The notes under the pieces: generated by a model | The model's database searches: none | What the model saw: the letters and a program-made list of their open reading frames with translations, nothing else | What the model was told of the DNA's origin: nothing | Shown here: piece after piece, positions 26,103-35,419 of the stretch | Position numbering within the stretch: position 1 is the first letter of the stretch | Layout of the letters: each line of letters opens with the position of its first letter | DNA from: Bacteroidota bacterium | GTDB taxonomy: Bacteria > Bacteroidota > Bacteroidia > Chitinophagales > Chitinophagaceae | Direction: 5' to 3' | DNA length: 55,808 nt | Assembly (NCBI GenBank): GCA_023429825.1 | Contig: JAEZDC010000050.1 | Location: forward strand, 1 to 55,808 | Program-made: the position numbers and the translations under genes

Positions 26103-28028
26103 ATGAGTAAACTGGTTTTTTTAATACCGCTGTTTCCTTTCATTGGTTTTCTGATCAATGGCTTATTCAGAAAATCTTTGAACAAAAGCATAACAGGTAT
26201 TATCGGAAGTGGTAGTGTATTAGCTTCTTTCATAGTAAGTGTTTTATTATTTCTTGATGTAAAGGAGCACGGTGCTTCGGTTGCAGTTGCTTTTGATTTT
26301 ATCAATGTGGCTGATTTCAGAATTCCATTTGCATTCCAGGTCGACCAGCTTTCATCTTTGTTCTTACTTATTATCACCGGGATCGGTTTTCTCATCCATG
26401 TATATTCTACAGCTTACATGCATGAAGAAAAGCCTGAACATTTTGCCAGGTATTTCGCTTATCTCAACCTCTTTGTTTTTTCCATGCTGTTATTGGTATT
26501 GGGAGAAAACTTTGTGATCATGTTCATTGGCTGGGAAGGTGTTGGTTTGTGTTCTTATTTGCTGATCGGCTTCTGGTTCAAGAATGATAATTACAACTAT
26601 GCCGCTAAGAAGGCTTTTGTAATGAACCGCATTGGTGACTTAGGATTTTTATTGGCCATCTTTTGGATACTCGCAAGATTAGGAACAGCGTCTTATACAG
26701 AAGTATTCACTGCAGATTCAATTGCAAAGCTTTCATCAACTGATCTTACTGCGATCACACTCTTACTCTTCATTGGCGCAATGGGAAAGAGCGCCCAGAT
26801 TCCTCTGTACACGTGGTTGCCTGATGCAATGGCTGGGCCTACACCTGTATCTGCACTCATCCATGCTGCTACGATGGTTACTGCAGGTATATATATGATC
26901 GCAAGAAGTAACATCTTATATACGCTGGCTCCATTTACACAAACATTGGTAGCGATCATTGGATTAGCAACAGCCATCTTTGCTGCAACCATTGCTTTAA
27001 AGCAAAACGATATAAAGAAAGTACTGGCTTATTCAACTGTGAGCCAATTGGGTTACATGTTTTTGGGATTGGGGGTTGGTGCATATACCGGTGCTGTATT
27101 TCATGTGATGACACATGCGTTCTTTAAAGCTTTATTGTTCCTTGGAGCAGGTTCGGTAATTCATGCAATGCATCATGAGCAGGATATAAGGAGAATGGGT
27201 GGATTGAAGAAATACATGCCCATCACGCATATCACCTTTTTACTTGGATGTTTAGCAATTGCGGGTGTTCCTCCTTTCTCAGGTTTCTTTTCAAAAGATG
27301 AAATATTAGTTGGTGCATACCAGTCGAACCCGATCTATTATTATATAGGTGTTGCCGGTGCATTGATGACAGCTTTCTATATGTTCCGTCTATATGCGCT
27401 TACTTTCCTGGGTAAATTCAGGGGAACGCATGAGCAGGAACATCACCTGCATGAAAGTCCTTCTGCCATCACTATTCCATTGATCATCCTTGCAATACTA
27501 TCTGTTGTTGGCGGCTTCCTGGGTATTCCGGCAATTTTTGCTGAAGGCGCTCACTGGCTGAATAATTTCCTTCATCCAATTTTCGCACAAGGTGAGCAAT
27601 ACACCACTGCACATCATTTAGAACACAGCACAGAATATATAATGATGGGTGTAGTTACAGCGCTGGTGTTCATTGTAATTGCATTTGCATGGAGAAGCTT
27701 CAGCAAGAGAGAAGTTTTTGCAGAGAATACCGGTGTAGGAAAAGTATTGGAGAACAAATGGTATATCGATGAGTTGTATGATACTGTTGTTGTAAAGCCT
27801 GTGAATGCGATTGCTGGCTTCAGCAAAGGGTTTATTGAAAGAAATATTGTTGATGGAGCGGTTAATGGCGTAGGCAGGCTCATACAATATTCTTCAAGAC
27901 AAGTAAGATTATTACAGAACGGCCAGGTAGCAGGTTATGTGTTGATGATGGTGTTGTCGCTGATCGTTATTATACTTATAGTGAGAGAGCAAAACTTTAT
28001 TATTTCAGTTTTAAGACGTTTATTCTGA
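26103..28028 (+). CDS. nuoL: NADH-quinone oxidoreductase subunit L
   Basis: A 641-residue antiporter-like subunit, the distal proton channel of complex I. The start is the ATG at 26103; an adjacent GTG at 26100 is in frame. Diagnostic parts: FVIMFIGWEGVGLCSYLLIG (conserved Glu), LYTWLPDAMAGPTPVSALIH, LKQNDIKKVLAYSTVSQLGY, FKALLFLGAGSVIHA and GVPPFSGFFSKDEI. A C-terminal lateral helix region is present. The stop overlaps the nuoM ATG (TGATG). Confidence 0.96.
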   Translation: MSKLVFLIPLFPFIGFLINGLFRKSLNKSITGIIGSGSVLASFIVSVLLFLDVKEHGASVAVAFDFINVADFRIPFAFQVDQLSSLFLLIITGIGFLIHVYSTAYMHEEKPEHFARYFAYLNLFVFSMLLLVLGENFVIMFIGWEGVGLCSYLLIGFWFKNDNYNYAAKKAFVMNRIGDLGFLLAIFWILARLGTASYTEVFTADSIAKLSSTDLTAITLLLFIGAMGKSAQIPLYTWLPDAMAGPTPVSALIHAATMVTAGIYMIARSNILYTLAPFTQTLVAIIGLATAIFAATIALKQNDIKKVLAYSTVSQLGYMFLGLGVGAYTGAVFHVMTHAFFKALLFLGAGSVIHAMHHEQDIRRMGGLKKYMPITHITFLLGCLAIAGVPPFSGFFSKDEILVGAYQSNPIYYYIGVAGALMTAFYMFRLYALTFLGKFRGTHEQEHHLHESPSAITIPLIILAILSVVGGFLGIPAIFAEGAHWLNNFLHPIFAQGEQYTTAHHLEHSTEYIMMGVVTALVFIVIAFAWRSFSKREVFAENTGVGKVLENKWYIDELYDTVVVKPVNAIAGFSKGFIERNIVDGAVNGVGRLIQYSSRQVRLLQNGQVAGYVLMMVLSLIVIILIVREQNFIISVLRRLF

Positions 28029-29467
28029 TGATAGCTGTTCTATTGATAATAATTCCGTTACTAAGTGGTTTGATCAGTTTCTTTTTGAAGGATGAAAAAA
28101 CCGCAAAGGGCTGGGCTTTAGTAAGCTCGATCATTACACTTATTGTTTCATTAAGTGGAGTTACTCTTTACAATCAAGCGGGAAATCTTCATTATGATAC
28201 AGCATGGCTTCCTTTGATGGGTAGTCGTTTTACTTTGACCTTAGATGGAATGGGCAACATGCTTTGCCTGCTGAACTCAGTTGCCATGCCGATCATCTTT
28301 GCTGCTACATATAGAAATAATTACCGAAATGCTGCCAGCTTCTATGGGTTGATGTTACTAACGCAAGCCGGAATGATGGGTGTTTTTGCAGCAGCAGATG
28401 CATTGCTCTTTTATTTCTTCTGGGAATTGGCTTTAATACCTGCATACTTCCTTTGTTCAATATGGGGAGGCGAGAGAAGAATTGCTGTTACGTTTAAATT
28501 TTTCATCTATACGTTCGTTGGTTCGTTGCTTATGTTGATCGGTTTACTGTATGTATACTTCCAGACTGGCGATCACTCTTTTTCATTAGCTTCTTTTTAT
28601 AGTGCAGATCTTTCAGGATCACAGCAAACATTTTTGTTCTGGCTGATGTTCGTGGCTTTTGCTATCAAGATGCCAATTTTCCCTTTTCATACATGGCAGC
28701 CCGATACTTACGAGCAAGCACCGACTGCAGTTACGATGGTATTGAGTGCGGTGATGGTGAAGATGGGGATCTTCGCTGTTATCAGGTGGTTGTTGCCTGT
28801 ATTGCCTTTGGGAGTAGATCAATTTGCTGAAGTCGTGATCATTCTATCTATAATCGGGATGTTATATGCCTCATTGATCGCAATAAAACAAGATGATATC
28901 AAACGGTTGGTAGCATACTCATCTATTGCGCACATCGGCTTAATGGCTGCAGCGATCTTTGCACAGGAGAAAGTTGGATTACAGGGTGTGATGATCCAAA
29001 TGTTCAATCACGGTGTGAATGTACTTGGCCTTTGGATAGTAGCGGATGCGATTGAACAAAAACTTGGTTCAAGAAAATTCTCAGTGTTAGGCGGGTTAGC
29101 ACAAAAAGCTCCTGTTCTTGCAATTCTATTTGTAGTGATGGCACTGGCGAATATCGCACTGCCACTGACAAACGCATTCATCGGTGAATTCCTTATGTTC
29201 AATGGATTGTTCAAATATAATTTTTGGTTTGCAGCTGTTGCAGGTATCAGCATTATCCTGGCGGCAGTGTATACTTTAAATATGATACAGAAAGTGTTTT
29301 ACGGCAATACCACTCCATTAACTGAGAATGCAGGTGAGGCTAAGAATAACGTGCAATGGATGCTGGCATTGCTGGCAATAGTGATCATTGTTTTAGGAGT
29401 GTATCCGCAGCCAATGCTGAAGCTGACAGAGGACACGGTGAACACGATCATTGCCGCAGTTCGGTAG
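28028..29467 (+). CDS. nuoM: NADH-quinone oxidoreductase subunit M
   Basis: A 479-residue antiporter-like proton channel subunit with about 14 helices. Landmarks: LLFYFFWELALIPAYFL (conserved Glu), PIFPFHTWQPDTYEQAPTAV, IKQDDIKRLVAYSSIAHIGL and MFNHGVNVLGLWIVADAIE. It overlaps nuoL by one base. A repeat copy fills the gap to nuoN. Confidence 0.96.
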   Translation: MIAVLLIIIPLLSGLISFFLKDEKTAKGWALVSSIITLIVSLSGVTLYNQAGNLHYDTAWLPLMGSRFTLTLDGMGNMLCLLNSVAMPIIFAATYRNNYRNAASFYGLMLLTQAGMMGVFAAADALLFYFFWELALIPAYFLCSIWGGERRIAVTFKFFIYTFVGSLLMLIGLLYVYFQTGDHSFSLASFYSADLSGSQQTFLFWLMFVAFAIKMPIFPFHTWQPDTYEQAPTAVTMVLSAVMVKMGIFAVIRWLLPVLPLGVDQFAEVVIILSIIGMLYASLIAIKQDDIKRLVAYSSIAHIGLMAAAIFAQEKVGLQGVMIQMFNHGVNVLGLWIVADAIEQKLGSRKFSVLGGLAQKAPVLAILFVVMALANIALPLTNAFIGEFLMFNGLFKYNFWFAAVAGISIILAAVYTLNMIQKVFYGNTTPLTENAGEAKNNVQWMLALLAIVIIVLGVYPQPMLKLTEDTVNTIIAAVR

Positions 29468-29476
29468 ATGAGTAGT

Positions 29477-29545
29477 GATAAGAACGTTGAAGTGAGTGAC
29501 ACAACGGGAGCAACATAGTAGTATTGTAGCTGGCTACATAAAAAG
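29477..29545 (+). repeat. Dispersed intergenic repeat, copy 7
   Basis: GAACGTTGAAGTGAGTGAC, ACAACGGGAGCAAC, then TTGTAGCTGGCTACATAAAA. It is nearly full length compared with the copy at 24506 and ends 15 bp before the nuoN start. Confidence 0.7.
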
Positions 29546-29560
29546 ATCTTGAGTTAGAAT

Positions 29561-30952
29561 ATGAATACGATAATATTTTCGGCTTTAATGGGAGTGGTGA
29601 TGATGTTCAGCGGCATCGTTGTCAAAAAAACTTCGATGTATAAGCACATTGCTGCTGCAGGTTTATTGTTTTTGCTGGTGGTGAATGTGATGGAGACTTA
29701 TGGAAATCCTTTTTTTGATATTGATGTAAGAGGGATGCTGCACTTCGAAAAATTCGGAATGTTCTTTAACTCAATTGCGATTGCAGCCACATTGATCTTC
29801 GTTTTACTTTCAGGAAGAGATGTAGAGAATATTGGGAAAAATACATCCGATCTTTTCGCACTGATCTTTTTTGTGATATGCGGAATTGGCATCCTTACTT
29901 CATTTAGTACGTTACTGATGCTGTTTTTAGGAATTGAGATCATCTCTATCCCATTATACATTCTAACCGGATCTGATAAGCGTAATCTGAAGAGTAATGA
30001 GGCAGCCCTCAAATATTTTTTGATGGGTTCCTTTTCTACAGGAATCATGCTGATGGGTATTGCATTCCTGTATGGAACATCGGGCACGTTTAATATTGAG
30101 CTTCCCCCGAGGCAGAGCTTTATGGGGCCGGCGTTGGTTAGCGATTTTGTAAAGATCGGCTTGATATTGATCCTTGTTTCAATGGCTTTCAAAGTATCTG
30201 CAGCACCTTTTCATTTCTGGACGCCGGATGTATACGATGGCGCTCCTTCTGTATTCACATCTTTCATGGCAACGATCGTAAAAGCAGCGATATTCATTTC
30301 GTTCATTCGTTTATTTGATGCAAGGAGTGCTGATATAGGTGAAGGATGGCAGATCGTTATTGCACTCATTATTATTGCCACACTTTTTGTCGGCAACATC
30401 ACGGCAATATTTCAGCAGAGCGTAAAACGAATGCTGGCTTATTCCAGTATTGCGCAGGCTGGTTTTATGATGTTCGCTTTGTATACCAGTAACCAGTTTT
30501 CAAGAGAAGGAATTCTCCTGTATTCAGTTGCATATAGCTTAGCTACTATTGGCATCTTCGCGATTTTGATAAAAATGAAAGATGTGACCTTTGAAGGCTT
30601 CAACGGGCTTGGAAAGTCTCATCCTGTTTTAGCTGCAACAAATACTGTGTTCCTGCTTTCATTGGTTGGTATTCCGTTAACCGCTGGTTTTTGGGCTAAG
30701 TATTACATGCTTGCTTCTGTAGTTAAAACGCAATCTTCATTGTGGCTGGTGATCGTTGCTGTATTATTTGCCGCAGTTAGCGTGTACTATTATTTCAGGG
30801 TGATACAGGCCATGTATTTTAAAGAATCAAATGAAGTTGTAGCTATTGAGCCTGTTAAATCAAGCTTTAGTATTGGTTTGATCTTATTGGCAGCTGCCAT
30901 TGTAGTATTCGGAGTAATGCCTAACTGGCTTTTACATTGGTTCTATTTTTAA
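29561..30952 (+). CDS. nuoN: NADH-quinone oxidoreductase subunit N
   Basis: A 463-residue antiporter-like proton channel subunit. Landmarks: LLMLFLGIEIISIPLYIL, SNEAALKYFLMGSFSTGI, APFHFWTPDVYDGAPSVFT, FQQSVKRMLAYSSIAQAGF and GIPLTAGFWAKYY. It is the last gene of the cluster and is followed by a terminator 23 bp after its stop. Confidence 0.96.
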   Translation: MNTIIFSALMGVVMMFSGIVVKKTSMYKHIAAAGLLFLLVVNVMETYGNPFFDIDVRGMLHFEKFGMFFNSIAIAATLIFVLLSGRDVENIGKNTSDLFALIFFVICGIGILTSFSTLLMLFLGIEIISIPLYILTGSDKRNLKSNEAALKYFLMGSFSTGIMLMGIAFLYGTSGTFNIELPPRQSFMGPALVSDFVKIGLILILVSMAFKVSAAPFHFWTPDVYDGAPSVFTSFMATIVKAAIFISFIRLFDARSADIGEGWQIVIALIIIATLFVGNITAIFQQSVKRMLAYSSIAQAGFMMFALYTSNQFSREGILLYSVAYSLATIGIFAILIKMKDVTFEGFNGLGKSHPVLAATNTVFLLSLVGIPLTAGFWAKYYMLASVVKTQSSLWLVIVAVLFAAVSVYYYFRVIQAMYFKESNEVVAIEPVKSSFSIGLILLAAAIVVFGVMPNWLLHWFYF

Positions 30953-30974
30953 TATTCTAAAAGAATTCTTTTTA

Positions 30975-30998
30975 GGGAGCAGAGATGCTCCTTTTTTA
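30975..30998 (+). terminator. Intrinsic terminator of the nuo cluster
   Basis: GGAGCA, loop GAGA, TGCTCC, then TTTTTTA. A compact 6-bp stem with a GNRA-type tetraloop and U tract directly after nuoN. Confidence 0.85.
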
Positions 30999-31040
30999 TT
31001 TCCTTCTTTTCAAATTACCTTTATACAACAAGCCTCCTTC

Positions 31041-32309
31041 ATGAATATAAAAGATATTTTCTCGCTGGCCTATCGAACGATCCGCAGTAATAAGATCAGG
31101 ACCAGGATCACCATAGCCATTATCGCAATGGGGATCGCCGCTTTGATCCTCATCATCACCATCATTGAATCAATGAATGCGAGCCTCAGAGAAAGCTTTT
31201 CTACCATGGGTACTAATGCATTCAATATCCGCTTTAAAGAATCAAGGGGAGTGCAATTTGGAAAGCGAGATGTTTCTAAAACCGTTAAGGGAAGAAAGCA
31301 GAAAAGATCGAACCTGGATAAACGCATAGATGAGGCAGATGCAGAAGCTTTCAAGAATAACTTTAAATATCCTGCGTTAGCAAGTATCTATTTAAGAGGT
31401 CCCAACTCAAGGGAAGCTGTGTATGGAAATAAAAAAACCAATCCGAATGTTACTGTGTGGGGGGGCGATGAAAATTACATATTGGTGAATGGATACGCTT
31501 TAGCCGCTGGAAGAAACTTTAGTAAGCAGGATGTTCAGAGCGGTAGAAACGTTTGTTTATTGGGAAGTAATACAGCGTCTACGTTATTTGGGAAAAATCC
31601 GGAGAATAGTATCGACAAAGTGATTCGTGTGGGCGGTAAGCCGTATTTGGTTGTGGGATTGCTAAAAAGCAAAGGCTCCAGTGCTATGCTGCGCCAGGAT
31701 GATGTGATCATCACCACTTATAAAAACGCAAAGGCTTTGCCGTTCGCAGCCACTTCTTTCCTGATCGGTGTAAAAGTGGATGATCTCAACCAAATGGATG
31801 ATGCAATAGGAGAGGCTTCATCTGTTTTTCGTTCGATAAGAAGATTGAACCCAACGGAGGAAGACAATTTTGTTATAGAGAAGAGTGACAAGTTCGCTGA
31901 AACATTCATCAGTATGTTGGGAAGCATCCAGGGTTCTGCAGGTGCAATTGGTTTGATCACGCTCATTGGTGCAGCGATCGGGTTGATGAATATTATGTTG
32001 GTTGCAGTGAATGAGAGAACAAGAGAAGTAGGGTTAATAAAGGCGATCGGAGGCAAAAAGAGTAGCATACGCTGGCAGTTTTTATTGGAATCGATGATCA
32101 TTAGTTTGTTTGGTGCAGTTTGGGGCATCGGTTCTGGTGTGCTATTAGGGAATATACTGTCGATGGCCTTGAAAATGGAATCTGTGATGCCATGGTTTTG
32201 GGTGATCACAGGTATAATTATCTGTAGTGTCGTAGGATTGCTTGCCGGCGTATACCCTGCCTATAAAGCTTCCAAGTTAGACCCAATCGTGGCCTTGCGA
32301 TATGAATAA
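31041..32309 (+). CDS. ABC transporter permease (MacB/FtsX type)
   Basis: A 422-residue inner-membrane protein with one N-terminal helix (ITIAIIAMGIAALILIITII), a large periplasmic MacB_PCD-like domain (about residues 50-270) and a C-terminal FtsX region with three helices (IGLITLIGAAIGLMNIMLVAV, FLLESMIISLFGAVWGIGSG and VITGIIICSVVGLLAGVYPA). The loop NERTREVGLIKAIGGKK is the FtsX coupling-helix region that contacts an ATPase. No ATPase or adaptor gene is beside it, so the partner is encoded elsewhere. Such proteins export lipoproteins, antibiotics or peptides. A TACCTTTA sequence at 31016-31023 may be its -7 box. Confidence 0.88.
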   Translation: MNIKDIFSLAYRTIRSNKIRTRITIAIIAMGIAALILIITIIESMNASLRESFSTMGTNAFNIRFKESRGVQFGKRDVSKTVKGRKQKRSNLDKRIDEADAEAFKNNFKYPALASIYLRGPNSREAVYGNKKTNPNVTVWGGDENYILVNGYALAAGRNFSKQDVQSGRNVCLLGSNTASTLFGKNPENSIDKVIRVGGKPYLVVGLLKSKGSSAMLRQDDVIITTYKNAKALPFAATSFLIGVKVDDLNQMDDAIGEASSVFRSIRRLNPTEEDNFVIEKSDKFAETFISMLGSIQGSAGAIGLITLIGAAIGLMNIMLVAVNERTREVGLIKAIGGKKSSIRWQFLLESMIISLFGAVWGIGSGVLLGNILSMALKMESVMPWFWVITGIIICSVVGLLAGVYPAYKASKLDPIVALRYE

Positions 32310-32477
32310 TATTCCTTTTTGAGTCCCTTGCCATCAGTTTAGCATTGTGTCACAATTTGCTTTAGTGCGATCCGGGGGTGTACTCTCCTGCCTGCCTGGG
32401 TAGTTCTGTAATTCAAGGAATAATCTCTACCCGGATACAAGTATTGTGGTTAAAAGTATCAACCAGGTATTAAGAAG

Positions 32478-32729
32478 TGCCAATCATGCACATAGAAGTA
32501 GCAATCTTGTACGTTGAAGTGGCAATCTTGTATTTCTACGTAGCAACTTTGTAACACTATGTAGCAACTTTGTAACGCTACGTAGCAACTTTGTACATCA
32601 AAGTAGCAATCTTGTACATTGAAGTGGCAATCTTGTACTTAGATATAGCAATATTGTAGTTGAGTGTAGCAATTTTGCACTTCGAGATGCCAATTCTGTT
32701 ATAAGAGGTGTCAATTATTTACTTAGATG
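32478..32729. repeat. 21-bp tandem array, 12 units
   Basis: Twelve consecutive units of exactly 21 bp, without spacers. Typical units are TAGCAATCTTGTACGTTGAAG and TAGCAACTTTGTAACGCTACG; the outer units are the most divergent (TGCCAATCATGCACATAGAAG at the left, TGTCAATTATTTACTTAGATG at the right). The first half of each unit (TAGCAAyyTTGTA) is best kept. In one frame several units read as VAILYIE or VATLYIK, but TAA or TAG codons interrupt it, so the array is not a present-day gene. Confidence 0.9.
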
Positions 32730-32817
32730 AGCTGTGTACCTAACTGTAGCAACGCAGCGCTTTGAAAAGGAGGCCCAGCGCTATCATTAACTAAACCAGG
32801 TGAGTTATATCCATAAA

Positions 32818-32845
32818 AAATCCCGCTTTCAAAAGCGGGATCTTT
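32818..32845 (-). terminator. Intrinsic terminator of the metalloprotease gene
   Basis: On the minus strand GATCCCGCTTTTGAAAGCGG and GAT are followed by T6: a 10-bp stem (ATCCCGCTTT / AAAGCGGGAT) with U tract 16 bp past the stop. A-rich sequence on the other side could let it work in both directions. Confidence 0.85.
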
Positions 32846-32860
32846 TATTATGTAAGGTGA

Positions 32861-35419
32861 TTACTTAGTTGGATCTAAGGCCTTGTTTATTCTCACCAAT
32901 AGTTCCTGTAAATGGATCTTACTCATTGAATCCGTAGTTGCAGGGATGGCTGCTGTTACCTGTGACTTCAACTTTGCGAGTTGTGCCCTGGCAATAGCAG
33001 GAAGATCGCTGCGGCTAACGTTGGGAGAGAATGAACTTGATCCTCCAAACGAGATAGTCGTTGAAGATGGAGCAGGAGGTGGTGGATTAAGGATTCTATC
33101 TAATTTTTCCACGTAGCTCTTCTGCAAAGTTCTTCTGTACATATCGATCGCTTTCTTCGATGCCAGTTCGCTGAATAGTCCTGATTGAACATCATTCAAT
33201 AACTCAACAGCGCTGTAAGCTTTATCTGCACCATAGCGGTCAACATTAACCTGCAGGCGATGCATTCTGCTGGTGCTGATCAAACTTGATAAACTAGCTT
33301 CCTGTGCGGATACAACAGGATCGGCAGATTCTCCAGGGTTATAAACACGGTTCCAGATATCATTTGCGATCAACCATTTTGGCGTCTGGAACAACTGGCG
33401 ATGCAGGAAGTTCACTGCATCTTTCTGGTTGGCTTTTGGTACTACTTCGTATACAGGGCCGCCTTCTTCAGCGGTTCTGAAGGTTTCATATACACCACCC
33501 ACGCTGGTTGTTACATGGCCCATGTAACGACGGAACTGCCCAACCAACTGGCCATACATATCATTCAGACTTTCGCTGATCTCATTCGGCTCTTTTGTCC
33601 ACTCAAGAAGATTTGAATTGATGCGCTGAAGATTTTTAATTCCGTATTCACTTGCTTTGATGGCATTATCACCCAGATCTTCACGCTGGCTTCTTGGATC
33701 ATTGTCATTGCCTAATTCATAAGTGCCAAACCAGGTTCTTGGGTTCTTAGCGATGGTTTCACGAATGAGTTTATCACTGTTTCTCTTGATCTCTTCTTCG
33801 GTATTGCCCGGAATATATCCATAGCCCCAGCGAATTGCCCACTCATCATACTCACCAATTCTCGGGAATAAACCAGGTTCGCTGATGTTATCTTCAGGCT
33901 GGGCTACGTAGTTAAAACGAGCGTAGTCCATAATAGACGCAGTGTGGCCATGTTTTTCAACCCATGCTTTGTTACGAAGACTATCAACAGGCGTTTTGCT
34001 GCTGCTACCCATATTATGCAGTAGTCCAAGTGTATGACCTACTTCATGAGAAGAAACGAAACGGATAAGTTCTCCCATAAGATCATCATCGAATTTCATT
34101 TTTCTTGCTCTTGGGTTTACTGCTGCAGTTTGTATCATGTACCAATCGTGCAGGAGTTTCATAACATTATGATACCAACCGATGTGGCTTTCTAATATCT
34201 CACCACTTCTTGGATCGTGAACATTTGGCCCGTAGGCATTGGTAACGTCAGATGCGAAATATCTTAACACAGAAAAGCGCGCATCCTCAAGACTCATGGT
34301 GCTATCGTTAGGCCATTCTCTGCCTACGATCGCATTTTTGAATCCGGCTTTCTCAAACGCTTTTTGCCAATCATTTATCCCTTGAATTAAGTAAGGAACC
34401 CATCTTTTTGGCGTAGCAGGATCTATGTAATAAATGATTTGCTTTTGGGGCTCTACCAACTCACCACGCTTCCATCTTTCAACGTCTTGTGGCTTGGGTT
34501 CCAATCTCCATCTTACAGCAAAATTTTCTTCTTCTACTTTTTGCTGCTCATCGCTATAGCGAACAAAATTATCCGGGAAGTAACCAACTCTTTTATCCCA
34601 GTATCTTCTTGCCATTGGATATTTAGGCAGGATGATCATTGATGTATTTAACTCTATTGTTACCGCACCAGCAGCGTTGGCAGCAGGCAACGATGAAGTT
34701 GGAAACGGTGAAGCACCCCCCATACTAGGAACAGAACTGTAAGTTTTTACAGTTCTTATCTCGGTATTGATCGGGTAGGTATTGATGGATGCGATATACG
34801 ATCTGTCAGAAGCTAAACCACCTAAACCAAAGGCCCGTTTAGATGCTGGGTTAATGCTTACAATCTGATTATCTCCTTTATAAAAATCGGTTACATCTAT
34901 CACCACACTAGTGGAGTCTTTGCCAAATGCCGCAATGGGAAATGCTGCTGCAATAGCGTTCAGATTAGAGTTTGCTACAGCTCTGGAAATTTGATTGGAT
35001 GAGTCTGCATTATTAATAAGAGTGACTACTCTCATAAATACATTATTACTCGGGCCTCGTTCTAATAATATCGTTAGTCCATTATCGTATTTACCATTAG
35101 CATGTTCTCCACCATAGGTTCCTTTGTTTGCAGGCACCTTTACAAAACGTGTAACTACCATGATCTCCCTGTTCATAATTGAATCAGGAATTTCAAAGTA
35201 ATACTTGTCATCCACCTTATGCACGGTGAACAACCCCACACGGGAAATGGCCTTATCGGTGATAACTTCCTTAAAAGCTTTTGGACCTGTAGTCCTGGAA
35301 GTAGGTGTAGTAGGCCCACCTGTAGAAGGAGTTGTTGGTGTGGTAGGATTTGTACGCTGTTGAGCAATGGCAGAAGTACTGACTGCGGCAGCTACAAACA
35401 TTGTTAGAAATCTTTTCAT
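32861..35419 (-). CDS. Secreted zinc metalloprotease (DUF5117/DUF4953 type)
   Basis: An 852-residue exported protein with signal peptide MKRFLTMFVAAAVSTSAIAQ and a Thr/Pro-rich linker (residues 21-45). The N-terminal half matches the DUF5117-type region (FTVHKVDDKYYFEIPDSI, EIMVVTRFVK). The catalytic part has the metzincin zinc site SSHEVGHTLGLLHNM (HExxHxxGxxH) near residue 460, preceded by the DARFSVLRYFASDVTNAYGP stretch and followed by ASIMDYARFNY with the Met-turn. Length is normal for these large Bacteroidota proteases. The target is unknown; cell-surface or periplasmic digestion is likely. It has its own terminator and no co-oriented neighbours. Confidence 0.9.
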   Translation of the reverse strand: MKRFLTMFVAAAVSTSAIAQQRTNPTTPTTPSTGGPTTPTSRTTGPKAFKEVITDKAISRVGLFTVHKVDDKYYFEIPDSIMNREIMVVTRFVKVPANKGTYGGEHANGKYDNGLTILLERGPSNNVFMRVVTLINNADSSNQISRAVANSNLNAIAAAFPIAAFGKDSTSVVIDVTDFYKGDNQIVSINPASKRAFGLGGLASDRSYIASINTYPINTEIRTVKTYSSVPSMGGASPFPTSSLPAANAAGAVTIELNTSMIILPKYPMARRYWDKRVGYFPDNFVRYSDEQQKVEEENFAVRWRLEPKPQDVERWKRGELVEPQKQIIYYIDPATPKRWVPYLIQGINDWQKAFEKAGFKNAIVGREWPNDSTMSLEDARFSVLRYFASDVTNAYGPNVHDPRSGEILESHIGWYHNVMKLLHDWYMIQTAAVNPRARKMKFDDDLMGELIRFVSSHEVGHTLGLLHNMGSSSKTPVDSLRNKAWVEKHGHTASIMDYARFNYVAQPEDNISEPGLFPRIGEYDEWAIRWGYGYIPGNTEEEIKRNSDKLIRETIAKNPRTWFGTYELGNDNDPRSQREDLGDNAIKASEYGIKNLQRINSNLLEWTKEPNEISESLNDMYGQLVGQFRRYMGHVTTSVGGVYETFRTAEEGGPVYEVVPKANQKDAVNFLHRQLFQTPKWLIANDIWNRVYNPGESADPVVSAQEASLSSLISTSRMHRLQVNVDRYGADKAYSAVELLNDVQSGLFSELASKKAIDMYRRTLQKSYVEKLDRILNPPPPAPSSTTISFGGSSSFSPNVSRSDLPAIARAQLAKLKSQVTAAIPATTDSMSKIHLQELLVRINKALDPTK

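Larger units (their letters stand above)
32310..32860. other. Non-coding interval with a tandem array
   Basis: This 551-bp stretch holds no credible gene. It contains the 21-bp tandem array (32478-32729) and ends in the metalloprotease terminator. The first 150 bp show nothing I can assign. Confidence 0.6.

Noticed and set aside
29698..30192. 164-codon minus-strand frame inside nuoN
   Set aside because: nuoN is certain on the plus strand; the antisense frame is a by-product of its hydrophobic codon use.
31718..32209. 163-codon minus-strand frame inside the permease gene
   Set aside because: The permease has clear FtsX features on the other strand; the antisense translation has none.
32478..32729. 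CRISPR array
   Set aside because: Units are 21 bp and contiguous with no unique spacers, and no cas genes are nearby.
32478..32729. Coding sequence of a heptad-repeat protein
   Set aside because: The only repeating frame is interrupted by TAA and TAG codons in several units and has no start context.
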